This document shows, piece after piece, positions 60,062-64,000 of a stretch of DNA of 64,000 nucleotides (positions are counted from its first letter, which is position 1; each line of letters starts with the position of its first letter). Source of the stretch: VRUE01 sp963774405. Its GTDB lineage: Bacteria > Actinomycetota > Thermoleophilia > Solirubrobacterales > 70-9. A program made the position numbers and the translations under genes. The DNA lies in assembly GCA_963774405.1 (NCBI GenBank), contig CAVZEV010000005.1, positions 744,001 to 808,000 of the forward strand, read 5' to 3'. The notes below the pieces were generated by a model. That model saw only the letters and a list, made by a program, of their open reading frames with translations, searched no databases and was not told the origin of the DNA.

Positions 60062-61615
60062 CTAGGCGTCTTCGGCGGCGTACTGGGTTAGGAGGCGCTG
60101 CTCTTCGTCGCGTTTGGGGAAGGCGAAGAAGACGAGGGCGCCGCCGAGCAGGATCGCGACGATGCCGGCGCTGTAGGCCCAGGCGTCGCCCTGCAGGAAG
60201 GACGTCTTGGCGGCGGCGATGATCTGTTCGCTGTGCTTCGGGTAATGCGAGGCGAGGTCGGCGGCGCTGGAGAAGGACTTGGTCAGCTCGCCTTCGATGT
60301 TCTCGTTGATCTTGGCCGATTCGCCCGAGGAGGCGATCGCGGCGCTCGCCGCGGCGGCGTAGCCGGCGGTGAGCAGGGCGCCGAAGATCGACTGCATGAT
60401 CGCGCCGCCGAGGTCGCGCTGCAGGTCGGCCGTGCCCGAGGCCATGCCCGCGCGCTTGACCGGCACCGAGCCGGTCAGCGAGTGCGAGGCGGGCGTGCCG
60501 GCGAAGCCGACGCCGATGCCGATGAAGGCGTAGCCGAGCCCGACCTTCCAGTATTCGATGTTGTCTTTCCAGAGCAGCAGCATGGTGAGGAAGCCGAGCA
60601 CGCAGAAGACGTAGCCGACCAGCAGGGTGAAGCGGGCGCCGCGCGCCTCGACCAACTTGGCCGAGCGCGGCGCGACGATCACCATCAGGACCGCCGCCGG
60701 CAGGATCGCCAGGCCGGAGTCGAGGGTGGAGTAGTCGAGCACGTTCTGGAGGAACTGCTGGCCGATGAACATCGCCCCCATCAGCGAGCCGAAGACGATG
60801 ATCCCGGCGCAGGCCGCCACCCAGAAGATCCGCCGCTTGGCGACGTCGAGGTCATACAGCGGCGAGCGCGCCCGGCGCTGGCGCAGGACGAAGGCGCCGG
60901 TCGCCGCCAGGGCGACGATGCCGAGGCCGATCGCCAGGGCGCCCTTGCCCGGGACCGGCGCCAGGTTGATTCCCAGGACCAGGGCCGCGACCAGCAGGAT
61001 CGAGAGGATGCCGCCGAGGTTGTCGACCGGCTCGCTGGTCTCGTTGACGTGGGCCGGCACGTAGCGCCAGGCGAGGAAGAGCGCCAGCGCCGCCAGCGGC
61101 ACCGTGACGAGGAAGACCGAGCCCCAGTCGAACTGCTCGAGCAGGGCGCCGGAGAGCAGCGGGCCGAGCGAGGCGATCGCGCCGCCGATCGCCGACCAGA
61201 GCGCGATCGAGCGGGTGCGCTCGTTGCCCGACCACAGCGCCGTGATCAGCGCCAGGGTGGTCGGGAAGGCCATGCCGGCGGCGACGCCGCCGATCACGCG
61301 GGCGACGAAGAGGACGCCGATCGAGGGGGCGAGGCCGGCCAGCAACGAGGCCGGGACCGAGATGCCCATGCCGAGCAGCAGCATCATCTTGCGCCCGTAG
61401 CGGTCGCCGAGCGCGCCCAGGTAGAGCACCGAGGTGGCGAGGCCGAGCGAGTAGCCGACCGCGACCAGGTTGAGCGTCGTCTGGCCGGCGTTGAAGTCCT
61501 TGCCGATGTCGGGCAGGGCGACGTTGGCGACGGCGAGGTTGAGGTTCGCCACCGCGGCGACCAGGATCAGCGCGCCGAGGACGAGACCGGCGCGCTTGGG
61601 GCTGCTCGACTCCAT
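60062..61615 (-). CDS. DHA2-family MFS exporter (second)
   Basis: A 517-residue protein with 14 predicted helices. Motifs: VALPDIGKDFNAGQTTLNLV, LGALGDRYGRKMMLLLGMGI (motif A), AAGMAFPTTLALITALWSG and FIGIGVGFAGTPASHSLTGS. The periplasmic loop near the end has an insertion (SGESAKINENIEGELTKSFS). Drug-type antiporter. I chose the ATG at 61615 (MESSSPKRAGLV); the long upstream frame is the mirror of the divergent MBL gene. The reading frame is intact. Confidence 0.88.
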   Translation of the reverse strand: MESSSPKRAGLVLGALILVAAVANLNLAVANVALPDIGKDFNAGQTTLNLVAVGYSLGLATSVLYLGALGDRYGRKMMLLLGMGISVPASLLAGLAPSIGVLFVARVIGGVAAGMAFPTTLALITALWSGNERTRSIALWSAIGGAIASLGPLLSGALLEQFDWGSVFLVTVPLAALALFLAWRYVPAHVNETSEPVDNLGGILSILLVAALVLGINLAPVPGKGALAIGLGIVALAATGAFVLRQRRARSPLYDLDVAKRRIFWVAACAGIIVFGSLMGAMFIGQQFLQNVLDYSTLDSGLAILPAAVLMVIVAPRSAKLVEARGARFTLLVGYVFCVLGFLTMLLLWKDNIEYWKVGLGYAFIGIGVGFAGTPASHSLTGSVPVKRAGMASGTADLQRDLGGAIMQSIFGALLTAGYAAAASAAIASSGESAKINENIEGELTKSFSSAADLASHYPKHSEQIIAAAKTSFLQGDAWAYSAGIVAILLGGALVFFAFPKRDEEQRLLTQYAAEDA

Positions 61616-61682
61616 CTGCCCCAAACCTATCCGCATGACGGCAATCACGCTCGCACTCGCGCGCTGCTGAGAGGATGGAGTG

Positions 61683-62684
61683 ATGGCGGAGGAGCGCAAA
61701 CGCCCCGAGGCGCCGCGCAGCGAGAAAGTCCTGCCGGGGATCTGGCGGCTGCGCCTCGCCCTGCCCTGGCCGGGTGTGCCGCACGGCAACGTCTGGGCGA
61801 TCGAGGCCGACGGCGGCATCGTCCTCTTCGACACCGGCATCGGCGGCAAGGGCCGCATGCGCCAGTTCGACCTTGCCCTCGGCCAGGCCGGCTTCGGCCT
61901 CGAGGACGTGAAGCTGCTCGTCTGCACTCATTCCCACACCGACCATTACGGGCTGGCGGCGCCGATCGTCGAGGGGGCCGGCTGCGAGCTCTGGATGCAT
62001 CCCGCTTGGGAGCACGTGCGCCTTCTTGCCGATGACCCGGCGGCGGCTTTGGAGCAGCGGCTCGAGGTGGCACGGCAGAGCGGCGTCCCGGTCGCCGGGC
62101 TCGAACGCTACCGCGAGCGCAGTGATAACAGCGACAACGGCATCGACGCGATCGTCGAGCCCGACCGCGATCTATTGCCGGGGGTCGAGGTGGAGACCGA
62201 CCTCGGCACCTGGCAGGTCTACGAGACCCCCGGCCACGCCCCCTCGCACGTCGTCCTGCACCAGCCCGAGCGCAGGCTGATGATCTCCGGCGATCACCTG
62301 CTCGGCCGCACCGTGCTCTTCTTCGACCACGGCCACAGCCCCGACCCGATCGGCGAGTTCCTCGCCAGCCTCGACCGGGTCGAGCCGCTCGAGGTCGAAC
62401 TCTGCCTGCCGGGCCACGGCCGCCCCTTCCGCGATCCCAAAGCCAAGATCGCCGAGGCGCGGCGGCAGGTCGGCGAGCTGCTGGAGAAGACCCGCGAAGC
62501 GCTCGGCGAGGGCGAGCGGACGGCGTTCGAGGTGGTTGCCGAGATCGTCGGCGCCGAGAACGTCAACACCCCGGTCAGCGCCTGGGCCCTGCAGATCGTC
62601 CTCTCCTGCCTCGACCACATGGCGATCGAGGGCGAGGTGGCCAAGGTCGAGGGGACCGATCCGCAGCGCTGGCGGCTTGCATAG
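61683..62684 (+). CDS. MBL-fold metallo-hydrolase
   Basis: A 333-residue protein. Metal-site motifs: LVCTHSHTDHYGLAAPI (HxHxDH), VYETPGHAPSHVVLH, MISGDHLLGRTVLFFDHGH and LCLPGHGRPF. The C-terminal helical region (about 240-330) fits the glyoxalase-II/lactonase-like subgroup with an extra helical domain. Substrate unknown. The ATG at 61683 follows a GTG at 61680. Confidence 0.85.
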   Translation: MAEERKRPEAPRSEKVLPGIWRLRLALPWPGVPHGNVWAIEADGGIVLFDTGIGGKGRMRQFDLALGQAGFGLEDVKLLVCTHSHTDHYGLAAPIVEGAGCELWMHPAWEHVRLLADDPAAALEQRLEVARQSGVPVAGLERYRERSDNSDNGIDAIVEPDRDLLPGVEVETDLGTWQVYETPGHAPSHVVLHQPERRLMISGDHLLGRTVLFFDHGHSPDPIGEFLASLDRVEPLEVELCLPGHGRPFRDPKAKIAEARRQVGELLEKTREALGEGERTAFEVVAEIVGAENVNTPVSAWALQIVLSCLDHMAIEGEVAKVEGTDPQRWRLA

Positions 62685-62704
62685 GCCGACGGGCACCGTC
62701 GGCC
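62684..62704 (+). terminator. Terminator hairpin after the MBL gene
   Basis: GGCCGACGG (62684-62692), loop GCA, CCGTCGGCC (62696-62704): a perfect 9-bp stem whose first base is the last base of the stop codon. There is no U-tract. Confidence 0.6.
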
Positions 62705-62723
62705 CCTGTAGGCTGCCCGGCGA

Positions 62724-63167
62724 ATGGCCAGCTTCACCCTCACGCGTGAGATTGCGGCGCCGCCGGAGACGGTGTTCGCGGTGCTCACCGACCATCGCCG
62801 CTACGCCGAGCTGACGCCGCTGCGCCGCTCCGAGCTCGAGCGAGAGGGGGAGCCCGCCCCGAACGGGCTTGGCGCGATTCGCAAGCTGACCGCGGTGGGC
62901 CCGCCGCTGCGCGAGGAGGTGATCGCCTACGCGCCGCCCGAGCGCTTCTCCTACAAGCTGCTCTCCGGCCTGCCGGTGCGCGACCACGTCGGCACGGTCG
63001 AGCTGACCGCGGGCGGCAGCGGCACCAGGATGGTCTACGCCGTGCGCACCCAGCCGACCGTGCCCGTTGTCGGCCCGGTCGTCGTCGCCGTGGTCAAGCA
63101 GGCGGTCAAGGGACTTGTCGACGGCGTCGTCAAGGAGTCCGAGCGACGCGCCGCGGCGGGGGGTTGA
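62724..63167 (+). CDS. SRPBCC (polyketide cyclase-like) protein
   Basis: A 147-residue START-like protein: ASFTLTREIAAPPETVFAVL, TDHRRYAELTPLRRSELE, LREEVIAYAPPERFSYKLL and a C-terminal helix (VVVAVVKQAVKGLVDGVVKE). Small hydrophobic ligand binding is likely; no catalytic residues assigned. It overlaps the next gene's TTG start by three bases, so the two may form an operon. Confidence 0.8.
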   Translation: MASFTLTREIAAPPETVFAVLTDHRRYAELTPLRRSELEREGEPAPNGLGAIRKLTAVGPPLREEVIAYAPPERFSYKLLSGLPVRDHVGTVELTAGGSGTRMVYAVRTQPTVPVVGPVVVAVVKQAVKGLVDGVVKESERRAAAGG

Positions 63168-64000
63168 GCGGCAGCGCCAAAACACTCCTCGCCGGTCTGT
63201 GGGCGCAGGCGGAGCACCTCTGGGAGCAGCACCGGCGGCTCACGATCGGCCTCATCGCCGGCGGCCTGGTCGCCTTCTTCGGCGCCGGCGTGCTCGCCTA
63301 CGAGCTGCTCAAGCGCCCGCCCGACGTGCACAACGAAAACGCCGTCTTCGTGCCCCAGAAGCCGCCCAAGCCGCAGGCGAAGACGGTCAACTGGCCGATC
63401 TACGGCCTCAACGCTGCCCGCACCCGCTACCTGCCGAGCAAGGGGGTGAAGCCGCCCTACCGCTTGATCTGGCACTTCACCGAGCGGCCGCTGCTCGAGT
63501 TCCCGCCGGTCTACGCCGAAGGCAAGCTCTTCTTCGTCAACAACAACGGCTACGCCTACGCGCTCGACGCCGATACCGGCAAGGTGCTGTGGGAACGGCG
63601 CATCGGGATCCTCAACGCCTCCTCGCCCGCCTTCTACAAGCACCGCCTCTACATCGTCAACCTGGTTCCCGGGCACATCCTCAAGCTCGACGCGAAGACG
63701 GGGAAGACGATCTGGAAGCACACGCTGCCCGGCCGCGCCGAGTCCTCGCCGCTGGTGATCGACGGCACGGTCTACTTCGGCTGCGAAAACGACCAGCTCT
63801 TCGCCCTCAACACGCGCGACGGCCACACCCGCTGGGCGACGACGCTGGGCGGCCCGGTCAAGTCGGCGCCCGCCTTCCACGACGGCACGATCTTCGTCGG
63901 CGACTACGGCGGCTACATGAACGCGGTCAACGCCAAGACCGGCGCGATCAAGTGGCAGACCGCCTCGCTGGGCCAGGGCTTCGGCACCTCGGGCGAGTTC
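63164..64000 (+). CDS. Membrane-anchored PQQ-like beta-propeller protein, cut by window end
   Basis: At least 279 residues, running off the end. One TM helix near the start (LTIGLIAGGLVAFFGAGVLA) then a periplasmic Pro/Lys linker and repeated PQQ-like blades: ALDADTGKVLWERR, KLDAKTGKTIWKHT, ALNTRDGHTRWATT and AVNAKTGAIKWQTA. The D-x-x-T-G-K-x-x-W pattern is the usual blade motif. It may resemble BamB-like or PQQ-dehydrogenase-like scaffolds; no catalytic residues are seen in the visible part. The TTG at 63164 overlaps the previous stop. Confidence 0.75.
   Translation, partial: MSGSAKTLLAGLWAQAEHLWEQHRRLTIGLIAGGLVAFFGAGVLAYELLKRPPDVHNENAVFVPQKPPKPQAKTVNWPIYGLNAARTRYLPSKGVKPPYRLIWHFTERPLLEFPPVYAEGKLFFVNNNGYAYALDADTGKVLWERRIGILNASSPAFYKHRLYIVNLVPGHILKLDAKTGKTIWKHTLPGRAESSPLVIDGTVYFGCENDQLFALNTRDGHTRWATTLGGPVKSAPAFHDGTIFVGDYGGYMNAVNAKTGAIKWQTASLGQGFGTSGEF

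Overview
The window is high-GC DNA with dense genes, short gaps and frequent GTG/TTG starts. The gene content points to an actinobacterium, most likely of class Thermoleophilia (Solirubrobacterales-like): secreted Ig-like proteins, an ArsR-type regulator, an AbiEi/DUF559 protein, a 7Fe ferredoxin, an Mrp ATPase without the CPxC motif and GroESL under a CIRCE operator. This placement rests on gene style, not on a marker phylogeny.

Layout. 1-0.6 kb: an RHH/PIN toxin-antitoxin pair. 0.6-5 kb (minus strand): surface-polysaccharide genes (Wzy-like polymerase, WbaP-like sugar transferase, GT2), with many frameshifts. 5-11.3 kb: a surface protein, a secreted glycosidase and the Lhr helicase. 11.3-13.6 kb: hipBA with a perfect palindromic operator, then a Crp/Fnr regulator. 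13.6-19.9 kb: an RTX-like secreted protein, ASCH and SRPBCC proteins, groESL, and an AbiEi/DUF559 gene bracketed by two 47-nt palindromic repeats. 19.9-31 kb: a GH26-like glycosidase, a short-chain NAD-binding protein, a subtilase, ferredoxin, a regulator, Mrp, a large secreted protein, cyclophilin, a K+ channel and an O-methyltransferase.

31-36.5 kb is an accessory patch ending at tRNA-Ser(UGA): a degenerate GGDEF protein, an unassigned gene paired with a HicB-like gene, DarT-DarG, the decayed 3' end of a conjugative relaxase, and a standalone CAP12-type TIR protein. 36.5-45 kb is mostly metabolism and transport (MFS, sugar-lactone oxidase, PLP aldolase, P450, pyruvate kinase, enoyl-CoA hydratase, thioesterase), with tRNA-Ser(GCU) and a possible structured RNA.

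45.1-49.6 kb is a compact integrative element in tRNA-Arg(ACG). The intact tRNA is on the left and a 39-nt copy of its 3' half is on the right. It carries a small HTH protein, a hairpin-led small gene, an excisionase, a tyrosine integrase and a two-gene cargo: an integrase-N-terminal-like protein and a NYN-family nuclease. This cargo is the best candidate here for an undescribed system, probably defence.

49.7-64 kb: a membrane EAL phosphodiesterase, a glutaredoxin-like protein, a RibD/DHFR-like gene split by an IS3-family element with a programmed frameshift site, a phosphoesterase, a Vps62-like membrane protein, two DHA2-type MFS exporters, LtrA, a metallo-hydrolase, SRPBCC and a PQQ-repeat protein cut by the window end. 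A second pair of 47-nt palindromes sits upstream of the thioesterase and ltrA genes.

Several long genes (lhr, subtilase, GGDEF-like, EAL, MFS, wbaP, wzy) carry single-base frameshifts with both sides still well conserved. In the four I could place to a base, the extra base is a C in a plus-strand GCCTG. Sequencing or assembly error is therefore likelier than gene decay.
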